From assembly GCF_001676705.1 (NCBI RefSeq), contig NZ_CP016170.1, positions 5,208,001-5,272,000 on the forward strand: 64,000 nt of DNA, given 5' to 3'. The notes under the pieces were generated by a model. That model was not told the DNA's origin, searched no databases, and worked only from the letters and a program-made list of their open reading frames with translations. Below, one piece after another: positions 1 to 10,512 of this stretch. Source of the DNA: Bordetella bronchialis (GTDB lineage Bacteria; Pseudomonadota; Gammaproteobacteria; Burkholderiales; Burkholderiaceae_B). How positions within the stretch are numbered: the first letter of the stretch is position 1; every line of letters starts with the position of its first letter. A program made the position numbers and the translations under genes.

Positions 1-160
1 GGGTCGACGCCAGGTATTCGTCCACCCACTGGATGACCGGACCGAACAGCTCGAAGGAGTTCTCCGGATAGGAGTCGCCGCTCAGGTGCAGGCTGCCCTT
101 CGCGCTGTCGGTCACGATGGACGGCGTCGATTGGGAAGCGGGGATATTGAGTTCTTTCAT
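1..160 (-). CDS. siaC: SiaC, biofilm regulatory protein (partial, C-terminus outside window)
   Basis: Only the first 53 codons are present. The protein begins MKELNIPASQSTPSIV and continues with the SYPENSFELFGPVIQWV block typical of the SiaC (DUF1987) family. In Pseudomonas, SiaC is a switch protein: SiaB phosphorylates it, SiaA dephosphorylates it, and the unphosphorylated form activates the diguanylate cyclase SiaD. The phosphorylated threonine of the family lies beyond the window edge and cannot be checked. The gene starts 27 bases after siaB on the same strand, so it is the third gene of the operon. Whether siaD follows is unknown. Confidence 0.85.
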   Translation of the reverse strand, partial: MKELNIPASQSTPSIVTDSAKGSLHLSGDSYPENSFELFGPVIQWVDEYLAST

Positions 161-187
161 ATGCGTTGTTGTTCGGGACGGTACGGA

Positions 188-730
188 TCAGATGACGACG
201 CTCAGGCTGAAAAACCCGCGGCCATCGCCATGCGGGCTGAGCGAAGCCTCGATGCCGGCACTGGCGCGGCGCGCCAGGTCGATCAGGCCAAGTCCGGCGC
301 CGGTGGCGGCGGCCGGGTCGCGCGGCTGGCGCAGCTGCGTCTTGTAGGCGGCCTTCAGTTGGGCCTTGTCCATCGCCGCCAGCTCGCGCACGCGCTCCAC
401 CAGGCGCTCGCCATCGGGCAGTTCGACGCGGTTGCCGGCGCTGACTGTGTAGCGGCCTTCCGCATCGCGGGCGATCACCACCGTCGCCGCCGCGTCGGCG
501 TCGCCATAACCCTTCTGCACGGCGTACTGGCGTATGTTCTGCGTCATTTCGATATAGGCGGAAAACACGTCCATGGCCTCGGCGGGCCGCGCTTCCTGGG
601 TTTCCAGGTAGTTCTTCAGGGCGTTGCCGATTTCCTCGATCAGGCTGCGCGAGATCGGTCCGTTGAAGCAAAGCAGCGTGCGATCCTGGTTGAATCGTTC
701 TCGCAGCGCGTAAAGGTCCGATGCTTTCAT
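188..730 (-). CDS. siaB: SiaB, SiaC kinase (DUF6272 family)
   Basis: A 180-residue protein without membrane segments, begun by ATG 18 bases after the siaA stop. It matches SiaB in length, in the RFNQDRTLLCFNGPISRSLIEEI opening region and in its position between siaA and siaC. SiaB proteins have a GHKL-like ATPase fold and phosphorylate SiaC on threonine; the C-terminal GAGLGLIDLARR stretch (about residues 144-155) resembles the glycine-rich ATP-binding G2 box of that fold. The function is inferred from family and operon context. Antagonism with SiaA would set the level of unphosphorylated SiaC. Confidence 0.85.
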   Translation of the reverse strand: MKASDLYALRERFNQDRTLLCFNGPISRSLIEEIGNALKNYLETQEARPAEAMDVFSAYIEMTQNIRQYAVQKGYGDADAAATVVIARDAEGRYTVSAGNRVELPDGERLVERVRELAAMDKAQLKAAYKTQLRQPRDPAAATGAGLGLIDLARRASAGIEASLSPHGDGRGFFSLSVVI

Positions 731-748
731 GGGTGTCGGTCTGGAAGG

Positions 749-2743
749 TTATTCGAAGCGAAAGGAAAGTATGGTGATGTCGTCGCGCTGGGGCAAGTCG
801 CCACGGTATTCCTCCAGCGCGCGGTCCAGGGCCTCGGCCTGCGCGCCCAGCGGCAGCCGCGCGAGATCGGTCAGCATGCGGGTGAAGCGCGTACTGCCGA
901 AACCGAAGCCATGCTCGCCGCCCGCCTGGTCCAGGAATCCATCCGTGGTCAGATAGAAGGTCATGCCCGGTTTCAGGGGCAGGACCAGGTTGGCGTACTC
1001 GCCCTGGCGCTTGTCCCCCAGCGCGCGCCGGGCGCCACGGTATTCGCGGCATTCGGCGCCATCGCTTTCGTACAGCGAAATCTTGGCCCCGGCGAACAGC
1101 AATCGGCCCGCGGACCGGTCAATATAAACCAGGCCCGCGTCGGTATTGGTGGCCAGGGCATGCGGCAGCTGCATATCGGCCAGCATGGCGCGGATGGCCG
1201 CATCGGTACGCGCCAGCACCGCGGCCGGGTCGGCGGCACCGGCTTCGGCGATGGCCACATCCACCGCCGCGCGCACCAGCATGGTCATGAGCGCGCCCGG
1301 CACGCCATGGCCCGCGCAATCCATCACGCCCAGCAGGCAGTTCTCGCCATCGGCGCGGAACACGTAGAAATCGCCCCCCACCACGTCGCGCGGCTTCCAC
1401 ATGACGAAGTGGCGCGCGCCCAGGGACTGCGCCATCTGACGCCGCGGCAGGATGGCCTGCTGGATCAGGCTGGCGTAATCGATGGAATCGCCGATCTTCT
1501 TGTTGGCGCTGGCCATGGCCAGGTTGGCGGCTTCCAGCGCGCGGGTGCGCTCGCGCACCTTGCTTTCCAATTCCAGGGTATGGGTCCGCACCTTTTCCGC
1601 CATGACGCCGAAGGCGCGGCTGAGATCGCCGATCTCGTCGGCCCCGCCCTTGGGCAGGTGCACGTCGTAGCGCCCGTCGGCGATGGCGCGCGCGGATTGC
1701 TGCAGCTTGCGGATAGGGCGCAGCACCAGGCGGTTGACCGCATAGCCGAAGGCGGCCAGCAGGCCGCCGATCAACAGGACCAGCGCGGCGGCGGCCGGCC
1801 ACAGGCCGCCGGTGTCGACGATGCGCGCGGCGTGCAGGTCGACGGCGGCCAGCACGTACCAGTGCAGTTCGGGAACGTAGGACACCGACATCAGCTGGCG
1901 CTTGCCTTGCAGGCGAACCCATATCGCCTGGGCCGCATCGGGGGTCTTCGGGGCTTCGCGCAGCGCCTGCTCCAGCGCCGCGCGGCCCGGACCGTCCTGG
2001 ATCAAGGTGTAGATCCGGCCGCGTCCGGCGGCCGCGGTCGCGGTCGCGCCGGAGTTGTAGTCGATCAGCGCCGCATCCGGATGCGCCTGGATATTGCCTT
2101 GTTCGTCGATGATCATGGGCGTGACGCCCGGTTCGCCGCTGCCGACGAATTCGCGCAGGAAGTCGCTCAGGTCCAGGCTGGCGCCGCCGATGGCCAGCGG
2201 TTTCCCGTGGTCGCGCACGATGACGTTGAACCACACCCGCGTGACCTTGAGCTTGCCGTCCGGATTGACGTTGATGTTGTAGTCACCGGGCGACTTCAGG
2301 CTGTCGTAGAACCAGCGGTCCTCGGGGTCGCTCGCGTGCAGTTGGTAGCGCGGCTCCGCCGAGAACGGCTTGTCGGCATCGTTGAAGTAATACTTGCCGC
2401 TGGCCGCGTTGATCAGGAAGTAGGCGTGCGAGCGGAAGGCGGCGCGGTAGCGTTCGGCTTCGCGGAAGAAGCGGTCGCGCCTGTCGGCATCGTCCTCGTT
2501 GCGCATCCAGTCCACGGCCAGTTCGGATTCGGCCAGGCGCTGCGACAGCGCCAGCTCGCGTGTAATCGGGGCCAGTATCCGCTGACGGCTGAGCAGCGCG
2601 AAATTATCGGCATAGGCGCGGCCGAAATGCTCCCGCACCTGCTCCATGGCGTGCCAGCCCAGCAATGCGGTGGGAATCAGCGCCAGCAGGCATGCCAGCA
2701 CCAGCGCGAGCAGCGATTTCGCCCGCAGACCTAACTTCGCCAT
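749..2743 (-). CDS. siaA: SiaA, membrane PP2C-type phosphatase with Cache and HAMP domains
   Basis: A 664-residue sensor phosphatase. A membrane segment lies near residues 9-30, then an extracytoplasmic Cache-like region, a second membrane segment around 312-335, a HAMP domain (about 336-395, with LRPIRKLQQSARAIADGRYD), a short coiled coil, and a SpoIIE/PP2C phosphatase domain to the end. The metal-binding motifs VVGGDFYVF (about 453-461) and MDCAGHGVPGALMT (about 470-483) are intact, so activity is expected. The start is the ATG preceded by GGAGG at a good distance. In the family SiaA dephosphorylates SiaC in response to an external cue. First gene of siaABC. Confidence 0.9.
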   Translation of the reverse strand: MAKLGLRAKSLLALVLACLLALIPTALLGWHAMEQVREHFGRAYADNFALLSRQRILAPITRELALSQRLAESELAVDWMRNEDDADRRDRFFREAERYRAAFRSHAYFLINAASGKYYFNDADKPFSAEPRYQLHASDPEDRWFYDSLKSPGDYNINVNPDGKLKVTRVWFNVIVRDHGKPLAIGGASLDLSDFLREFVGSGEPGVTPMIIDEQGNIQAHPDAALIDYNSGATATAAAGRGRIYTLIQDGPGRAALEQALREAPKTPDAAQAIWVRLQGKRQLMSVSYVPELHWYVLAAVDLHAARIVDTGGLWPAAAALVLLIGGLLAAFGYAVNRLVLRPIRKLQQSARAIADGRYDVHLPKGGADEIGDLSRAFGVMAEKVRTHTLELESKVRERTRALEAANLAMASANKKIGDSIDYASLIQQAILPRRQMAQSLGARHFVMWKPRDVVGGDFYVFRADGENCLLGVMDCAGHGVPGALMTMLVRAAVDVAIAEAGAADPAAVLARTDAAIRAMLADMQLPHALATNTDAGLVYIDRSAGRLLFAGAKISLYESDGAECREYRGARRALGDKRQGEYANLVLPLKPGMTFYLTTDGFLDQAGGEHGFGFGSTRFTRMLTDLARLPLGAQAEALDRALEEYRGDLPQRDDITILSFRFE

Positions 2744-3048
2744 GAAATCTTTTCCTCCACCCGGCCGTATCCGCCCCGAGCGCGCGACACGGCCTGGGTG
2801 TCCGACCGGTGGCGCGGCCCCCGTTGGTCCACGTTCGGTCGACTATCAGTGTAGAGTGCCGGCCCGCGCGGATTACCCCTGAAAACAAGGCAAATTTGGC
2901 TGCTTCAAGAGGATTAGGGGCGAGTGCCGCGGGACTGCCCCGCAACATTTCGACGGTCTGCCGATTTATGTCGTTTCTTTGCCCGCCGGCGGGCCATGCC
3001 GCGCCCACGGGCGGGACCTGGCGTGGCATGCGGGGCGCGGGCCTGCGT
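2744..3048. other. Gene-free stretch between livF and siaA
   Basis: 305 bases without a credible gene. It must hold the siaA promoter (minus strand) and the 3' end of the liv transcript. A GC palindrome near 2982-2995 (GCCCGCC/GGCGGGC) could be part of a liv terminator, but no T tract follows it on the minus strand. I see no convincing promoter hexamers. Confidence 0.5.
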
Positions 3049-3794
3049 TCACACACCCAGATAGCGCGTCCAGAGACCGCGATCGGCGTCCAGCTCCCGC
3101 GAGCCGCCTGTCCAGACGATGCGCCCCCGTTCCAGGATGGCGTGGCGGTCCGCCAGCGCGAGCAGCCGCTCCACGTATTTGTCGATCACCAGGATGGTCT
3201 GGCCGGCCGCGCGCAGGCGCGCCAGGCAGCCCCAGATTTCCTCGCGCACCTTGGGCGCGAGTCCCTCGGTGGCTTCGTCCAGGATGAGCAGGCTGGGGTT
3301 GGTGACCAGCGCGCGGCCGATCGCCAGCATCTGCTGTTCGCCACCGGACAATTGATTGCCCATGTGGCCGGCGCGCTCCGCCAGCCGCGGGAAAAGCGCG
3401 CAGACACGCTCGGGCGTCCAGGGGCCCTCGGCGGCGCCAGGACTGTCCGAACCGGCGGCACCCATGCCCGTCCGCCGCGTGGCGAAGGCGGTCAGGTGCT
3501 CGCGCACCGTCAGGTTGGGAAAGCATTGGCGGCCTTCCGGCACGATGGCGATGCCCGCGCGGGCGATGCGGTCGGTGGCCCAGCCGGCGATGTCGCGGCC
3601 ATCGAACCGTATGCGGCCGCCCTTCAGCGGAAGCTGCCCATACAAGGTGCGCAGCAGCGTGGTCTTGCCCATGCCGTTGCGCCCGAGCAATGTAACGACC
3701 TCGCCCGCCGCGATGGAAAGATCGACGCCGAACAGCACCTGGCTGGCGCCATAGCCGCTTTGCACGCCTTCGAGCTGCAGCATCGGTGTCGCGT

Positions 3795-3798
<4 letters not shown>
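3049..3798 (-). CDS. livF: LivF, branched-chain amino acid/amide ABC importer ATPase
   Basis: A 249-residue ABC ATPase. Walker A is GRNGMGKTT (residues 39-47), the signature is LSGGEQQMLAIGRAL, and Walker B is LLILDEATEGLAP, the wording typical of LivF. The start ATG overlaps the stop of the upstream fused permease/ATPase by four bases (ATGA), which fixes the reading frame and implies translational coupling. A short Gly/Ala/Pro-rich insertion precedes the LFPRLAER helix compared with usual LivF. It would pair with the LivG half of the fusion to power import of amino acids or short amides. Confidence 0.92.
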
Positions 3799-5701
<1,903 letters not shown>

Positions 5702-5705
<4 letters not shown>

Positions 5706-6622
5706 CCGCGGGCGGGAAACAGGCCGGCGGGACGGAACACCAGCACCGCCGCCATCAGGATATAGATCGCCAGCGCCGCCAGCGTGGGACCCACGCTGCC
5801 CGCGACCGATGGCGGAAACACTTGCCGCAGCAGCAGGGGCAGGAACGCCCGCCCCGCCGTATCGACCATGCCGACCAGCAGCGCGCCGACGAAGGCGCCC
5901 CGTATCGAGCCGATCCCGCCGATCACGATGCAGACCAGCACCAGGATCAGGATGTCTTCGCCCATGCCTACCTGCACGGCGGTCAGCGGCCCCAGCAGCG
6001 CGCCGGCCACGGCGGCCAGCATGGCGCCCAGGCAGAACACCCCCAGGAATAGCAGCGGCACGCGCACGCCCATCAGCGTGGCCATCTGGCGGTTGGAGGC
6101 GCCCGCCCGCACCAGCACGCCGGCGCGCGTACGCGTCACGAAGAGATAAAGCCCCAGCGCCACCAGCAGGCCGACCGCGATGATCATGAGCCGGTAGGAG
6201 GAATACATCAGGTCGGGCAGCAGCCGCACCGGCCCGCTCAGCGCCGCGGGCGTGGCCAGCATCACGGGCGCCGGCCCCCAGACCAGCTTGACCAGGTCGT
6301 TGGCGATCAGGATGACGGCATAGGTGCCCAGCACCTGCGCCAGGTGGTCGCGCAGCGCCAGGCGGCGGATCAGCACGAGTTCCAGCACCGCGCCGACCAC
6401 GCCGGTGGCCAGCGCCGCCACGCACACCGCCGCCACGAAGGAGCCGGTGCGCTGCATGGTTTCCGCCGCCACATAGGCGCCGGCCATGTACAGCGAGCCG
6501 TGCGCCAGGTTCAGGATGTCCATGATGCCGAAGACCAGCGTCAGGCCGGCGGCGATCAGGAACAGCATCAGGCCGAATTGCAGTCCGTTGAGCAATTGCT
6601 CCAGGACAAGGGTGTATCCCAT
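5702..6622 (-). CDS. livH: LivH, branched-chain amino acid/amide ABC importer permease
   Basis: A 306-residue inner-membrane permease with about eight hydrophobic helices. It begins with LVLEQLLNGLQFGLMLFLIA and contains the family block GLTLVFGIMDILNLAHGSLYM. Another conserved block, GGIGSIRGAFVGALLVGM, lies at about 235-252. It begins seven bases after the binding-protein gene and overlaps the next gene by four bases. LivH and the LivM half of the fusion would form the transmembrane heterodimer. Confidence 0.92.
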
Positions 6623-6629
6623 GGCGCCG

Positions 6630-7793
6630 TCAGAGCTTGCACTGCCCGACGTAGACGTCCTGGTAGTGATCCACCGCCTTGCCCACGAGCTTGTTCGTCA
6701 CGCGGCCGCTGCCGTCCTTGTCGATCACGCGGACATAGTAGGCCTGGATGGGATAGTGGTTCACGCCGTAGCTGAACTTGCCTCGCACCGACGGGAAGTC
6801 GGCCTTGGCCAGCGCCGCCACGATGGCCTGGCGGTCGCCGGCCTTGCCGCCGCTCTGCTTGACCGCCGCATCCATGGCCATGATCACGTCATAGGCCTGC
6901 GCCGCGTACAAGGAAGGATAGCGGCCGTTGTATTCCTTGCGGAAGGCGTCGACGAACGCCTTGTTGGCCGGCACGTCCAGGTCATGCGCCCACTGGGCGG
7001 TGTTGTACATGCCCACCATGTCCGCGCCCACCGCCTGGATCACGTCCTCGTCGGCGGAGAAGCCGGGTCCCACCAGGGCGATGCCGCTCTTCAGGCCCGC
7101 GCCCACGAATTGCTTGATGAAGTTGATGCCCATGCCGCCGGGCAGGAAGATGTACACGGCGTCCGGCTTGGCGGCGCGTATCTGCGCGAGCTCGGCGGCG
7201 TAGTCCAGCTGGCCCAGCTTGGTATAGAGTTCCTCGGCCACAGGGGCCTTGTAGCCGCGCTTGAAGCCGGTCAGCGCGTCGCGTCCCGCCGGGTAGTCGG
7301 GCGCGATGATCAGCATCTTCTTATAGCCGCGGTCCGCCGCCATCTTGCCGGCTACCTCGTGGAAGGCATCGTTCTGGTAGGCGGTGCCGAACCAGTAGGC
7401 GTTGCACTGCTCGCCCGCATACTGGCTGGGGCCGGGGTTATTGGACAGATAAGGCACCTTGGCCGCGAACAGCGCCGGGCCGACGGCCAGCGCCACGTTC
7501 GAGCCTATGGGCCCGGTGAAGAAATCGATCTTTTCGCGCTGGATATAGCGCGTAACCAGTTGGCGCGCCTGGTCCGGGTTGCCGCCCATGTCCGTTTGCA
7601 GGAACTCGGCGGGCTGGCCGCCCAGCTTGTTGCCCAGCTGCTTGATGGCCAGGTTGAATCCATCGCGGGCTTCGGCGCCCAGGGCCGAGAACGGCCCGGA
7701 GATATCGTTGGCGATGCCGACCTTGATGGTGTCCGCCGCGGCGATGCCGGGCAGCAGCACGGCGGCCGCGACGAGAGACGGGATGAAACGCAT
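6630..7793 (-). CDS. livK: LivK-type periplasmic amino acid/amide-binding protein
   Basis: A 387-residue type I periplasmic binding protein (Peripla_BP_6). A signal peptide covers about residues 1-20 (RFIPSLVAAAVLLPGIAAA). The mature part opens DTIKVGIANDISGPFSALG, the usual start of this family, followed by GPIGSNVALAVGPALFAAKVPY. It is the first gene of livK-livH-livMG-livF. The ligand cannot be read from sequence; relatives bind branched-chain amino acids, short amides, urea or aromatic acids. The divergent MarR-linked hydrolase gene hints at a catabolic substrate, but this is only inference. Confidence 0.88.
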   Translation of the reverse strand: MRFIPSLVAAAVLLPGIAAADTIKVGIANDISGPFSALGAEARDGFNLAIKQLGNKLGGQPAEFLQTDMGGNPDQARQLVTRYIQREKIDFFTGPIGSNVALAVGPALFAAKVPYLSNNPGPSQYAGEQCNAYWFGTAYQNDAFHEVAGKMAADRGYKKMLIIAPDYPAGRDALTGFKRGYKAPVAEELYTKLGQLDYAAELAQIRAAKPDAVYIFLPGGMGINFIKQFVGAGLKSGIALVGPGFSADEDVIQAVGADMVGMYNTAQWAHDLDVPANKAFVDAFRKEYNGRYPSLYAAQAYDVIMAMDAAVKQSGGKAGDRQAIVAALAKADFPSVRGKFSYGVNHYPIQAYYVRVIDKDGSGRVTNKLVGKAVDHYQDVYVGQCKL

Positions 7794-7892
7794 GCGATGC
7801 TCCTGGCGCGAGCCGCGCCGGCCGGTTCTTGAAATGTGTGATGCGATTCCACGACCGCCGGCGTTTGCATTCCCCCTGCACGCTGGCGTCCG

Positions 7893-7917
7893 ACATAGTT
7901 TAGGTTTAAAGTAATGT
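7893..7917. promoter_or_regulatory. Imperfect inverted repeat, candidate MarR operator
   Basis: In the divergent region between livK and the hydrolase-marR pair, the arms ACATAGTTTA and TAAAGTAATGT flank GGTT and match with a small central mismatch. The AT-rich, short-armed form suits MarR proteins, which often control divergent neighbours. It lies 38 bases before the preferred hydrolase start. No binding evidence exists in the sequence itself. Confidence 0.3.
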
Positions 7918-7954
7918 GCCGAACAAGTCTAGGGTTTTTACCAATACCCCCGTA

Positions 7955-8851
7955 ATGGCCACACTTTATCGCGACTACGATCGCGCCGCGCTGGACATCC
8001 AGTACAACGCACGCGCCACGGTGCCCGACTTCAGCGCCATCACGCGCCAGTATGCCGAAGAAAGCCGGCGCGCGCGCGAGACGCTGCCCTGCGCGCTGGA
8101 CGTGGCCTACGGGCCGCACGCGGACGAAACGCTGGACATCTTCCCGGCCGCCGGCGGCGGGCCCGCGCCGGTCTTCGTCTTCGTGCACGGGGGCTACTGG
8201 CGGCTGCTTTCCAAGGACGATTCCAGCGGCATGGCGCCGGCCTTCACCCGCGCGGGCGCCATGCTGGTGGCATTGAACTACTCGCTGGCCCCGGCGGCCA
8301 CGCTGGACCGTATCGTGGACCAGGTCCGCCGCGCCGTCGCCTGGCTGCACGGCAACGTGGCGGCCCACGGCGGCGATCCGGCGCGCATCCACGTGGGCGG
8401 CAGTTCGGCCGGCGGCCACCTGGCGGGCATGCTGCTGGCCGATGATTGGCAGGCGCGCTACGGCGTGCCGGCCGACGTCATCCGCGGCGCCGCGCCGCTG
8501 TCCGGCCTGTTCGATCTGACGCCCCTGGTGCACACGCATATCAACGAATGGATGCGCCTGACGCCGGAGGCCGCCGCGCGCAACAGCCCCATGCTGCACC
8601 TGCCCGCCTCGCCACCGCCGGTGGTGGCCAGCCATGGCGGCAACGAGACCGACGAATTCAAGCGCCAGACCCGCGATTACGTGCAGGCTCTGCGGGCCCG
8701 TGGCGGCGATGCCCGCTACGTCGCCATGCCCGATAGCAACCATTTCGACATCGTGCTGCGGCTGAACGACCCGGATGCGCCGATCACGCGCGCCATTTTC
8801 GAACAGATGGGTCTGGCCGCCGCAAGCCCGCCGGCCGCGCCGCCACGATGA
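7955..8851 (+). CDS. Alpha/beta hydrolase, kynurenine-formamidase/esterase-like
   Basis: A 298-residue cytoplasmic hydrolase. HGGYW (residues 78-82) forms the oxyanion-hole signature shared by kynurenine formamidases and hormone-sensitive-lipase-type esterases; the nucleophile elbow GSSAGG places Ser151; the catalytic His is probably in the SNHFDIV stretch near the C-terminus. The ATG at 7955 is preferred over a GTG 39 bases upstream because family members begin with a YRDYDRAALDIQYNAR-like segment and because the upstream start would sit inside a candidate operator. Its end overlaps the marR start by four bases. No tryptophan-pathway gene is nearby, so a kynurenine role is doubtful; an amide or ester substrate imported by the adjacent Liv system is possible. 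Confidence 0.8.
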   Translation: MATLYRDYDRAALDIQYNARATVPDFSAITRQYAEESRRARETLPCALDVAYGPHADETLDIFPAAGGGPAPVFVFVHGGYWRLLSKDDSSGMAPAFTRAGAMLVALNYSLAPAATLDRIVDQVRRAVAWLHGNVAAHGGDPARIHVGGSSAGGHLAGMLLADDWQARYGVPADVIRGAAPLSGLFDLTPLVHTHINEWMRLTPEAAARNSPMLHLPASPPPVVASHGGNETDEFKRQTRDYVQALRARGGDARYVAMPDSNHFDIVLRLNDPDAPITRAIFEQMGLAAASPPAAPPR

Positions 8852-9336
8852 CACAACTTCCCGACCTGGAATCCCGCGCCGCGCCGGACGACCACCACGC
8901 GCTGCGCCTGTGGCTGCGCCTGCTGACCTGCGCCAACCTGGTGGAAGGCGAGATCCGCGGCCGCCTGCGCGCCGAGTTCGACACCACGCTGCCCCGCTTC
9001 GACCTGATGGCGCAGCTGCAGCGCGCGCCCAAGGGCATGAAGATGGGCGAATTGTCGCGCCATATGATGGTGACCAACGGGAACATCACCGGTATTACCG
9101 ACCAGCTCGAAAAAGAAGGCCTGGTGGTGCGCACCAAAGTGGCGTCCGACCGCCGCAGCTCGCTCATCAAGTTGACGCCCCAGGGGCGCAAGACCTTCGC
9201 CAGGATGGCGCGGGCGCATGAAAGCTGGGTAAAGGAATTGTTGTCCGGTTTGCCGGAAAGCAGTCGCAATGCGCTCTTCCAGACCCTGGGAGAGCTTAAA
9301 CTCCAGGTCGTGGCCAGCCGCTCCCGGGCGCGCTGA
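8848..9336 (+). CDS. MarR family transcriptional regulator
   Basis: A 162-residue regulator with the MarR winged helix at about residues 50-120. The recognition region MGELSRHMMVTNGNITGITDQLEKEGLV is followed by the wing motif ASDRRSSLIKLTPQG, which is canonical. It is coupled to the hydrolase gene by an ATGA overlap. MarR proteins usually repress their own operon and divergent genes until a small aromatic or acidic ligand binds, so the hydrolase and the liv operon are plausible targets. Confidence 0.9.
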   Translation: MTQLPDLESRAAPDDHHALRLWLRLLTCANLVEGEIRGRLRAEFDTTLPRFDLMAQLQRAPKGMKMGELSRHMMVTNGNITGITDQLEKEGLVVRTKVASDRRSSLIKLTPQGRKTFARMARAHESWVKELLSGLPESSRNALFQTLGELKLQVVASRSRAR

Positions 9337-9366
9337 ATTTCTCAACGATCCGTCAGAACCCCCCGC

Positions 9367-10410
9367 ATGAATCCGGTCGCGCTGCCCGGCGGCAATTTCT
9401 ATCCCATGCTGGCCGTCTCGCTGGTATGCCTGGCGACGCTGCTGACCTGGATCGCCGTGCTCTGCACCAACAGGCTGGCCCGGATGCGGCTGCGCGCCCG
9501 ACCGCGCAGCAATGCGGTCGCCATGCTGGCCCTGGCGGTGCTCGGCGGCATTTTCCCCGTCCGGCTGGCCCTGCGCTGGATGGACGGCCACCAGGCCGCC
9601 GCCGACAAGGCGGCGCACACGGTCGTGCTGGATGGCCCGCGCACGCTGGGCGGCATCGATATGCCGGCGGGAACGCGCCTGCTGGTGCGCCTGGAAGACC
9701 GGCCCGACACCTTCGAGGCGGCGCACTTTCCCGGCCCCGTCCCGGTGGGCGGCATCCCGGTGGTCAGCCTGGAACGCTACCTGGCCAAATCCGGGGTACA
9801 GCAATTCCGTGCCACGGGCGCATCCGGGACCCTGCCCGGCGACGAAGCCGCGGACGGCTGGCGCTGCGCGCGCGGCCACAAAGTGGAATTCAAGCCCGAC
9901 GAAGACGGCAGGCTGCGGTTCAGCAGCTGCCATCTGGCGGCGGGCAATACCGTGGGCGGACAGTCCCTGCCCGCCGGCACCTGGGTGGCGCTGCGCCATG
10001 GCGCCCGGCCGGCCAGCGACTTCCAGCACGTGGACGGCTGGCTGCTGCGCACCGACGGCAGCGATCCTTCCATGGTCGCCGGCATGCCCTTGCTGAAGGC
10101 CGACCTGCGGCTGGACCGCCAGCGCAAGCTGGTCTGGTTCGAGGGCAGCCTGGCTTCGGAGTACGACCTGGGCCCCATGACCTATCCCGCCGGTACGCGC
10201 GTGGCCACGGCCGGCGCGGCGGTGGCCGGCGCCAAGCCGGGCGACATGGTCTTCAGCCCCTCGCGCGGCCGCTCCGCCAGCCGCAACGACGGCGACGACG
10301 TGCCCTCCGGGCAATCGGTGCTGCAAGCGCCCGACGGCACCGTGCGCGCGGTCATGAGCAACCGCGCGGCGGGCGTGCTGGACGTCGCGTCCATCGGTAC
10401 GACGCCCTGA
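9367..10410 (+). CDS. Membrane-anchored protein of unknown function
   Basis: A 347-residue protein I cannot assign. Two hydrophobic helices (about residues 13-35 and 50-66) anchor the N-terminus. The remaining 280 residues are soluble, beta-rich and glycine/proline-rich, with repeated phrases such as GGIDMPAGTRLLVRLEDRP, GGQSLPAGTWVALRHG and GPMTYPAGTRVATAG. These internal repeats of the form (L/M/Y)PAGT(R/W)V suggest three related beta modules. It begins 30 bases after marR on the same strand and may share its transcript. The location is probably periplasmic-facing membrane. Confidence 0.7.
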   Translation: MNPVALPGGNFYPMLAVSLVCLATLLTWIAVLCTNRLARMRLRARPRSNAVAMLALAVLGGIFPVRLALRWMDGHQAAADKAAHTVVLDGPRTLGGIDMPAGTRLLVRLEDRPDTFEAAHFPGPVPVGGIPVVSLERYLAKSGVQQFRATGASGTLPGDEAADGWRCARGHKVEFKPDEDGRLRFSSCHLAAGNTVGGQSLPAGTWVALRHGARPASDFQHVDGWLLRTDGSDPSMVAGMPLLKADLRLDRQRKLVWFEGSLASEYDLGPMTYPAGTRVATAGAAVAGAKPGDMVFSPSRGRSASRNDGDDVPSGQSVLQAPDGTVRAVMSNRAAGVLDVASIGTTP

Positions 10411-10512
10411 ACAAAAGGCTGGGATAATACGCACTTTTGGCACCGCCGTTCGCACCGGACGGCGTTCCCCCACGCCGGTCCGTCGCACCGGGCCGCCACA
10501 GAGACTCCGTCC

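Noticed and set aside
86..2734. Very long open frame (882 codons) on the plus strand opposite siaA and siaB
   Set aside because: It is the antisense shadow of two well-supported genes; its product is rich in Gln, His, Arg and Gly with no domain, as expected from reading high-GC genes backwards.
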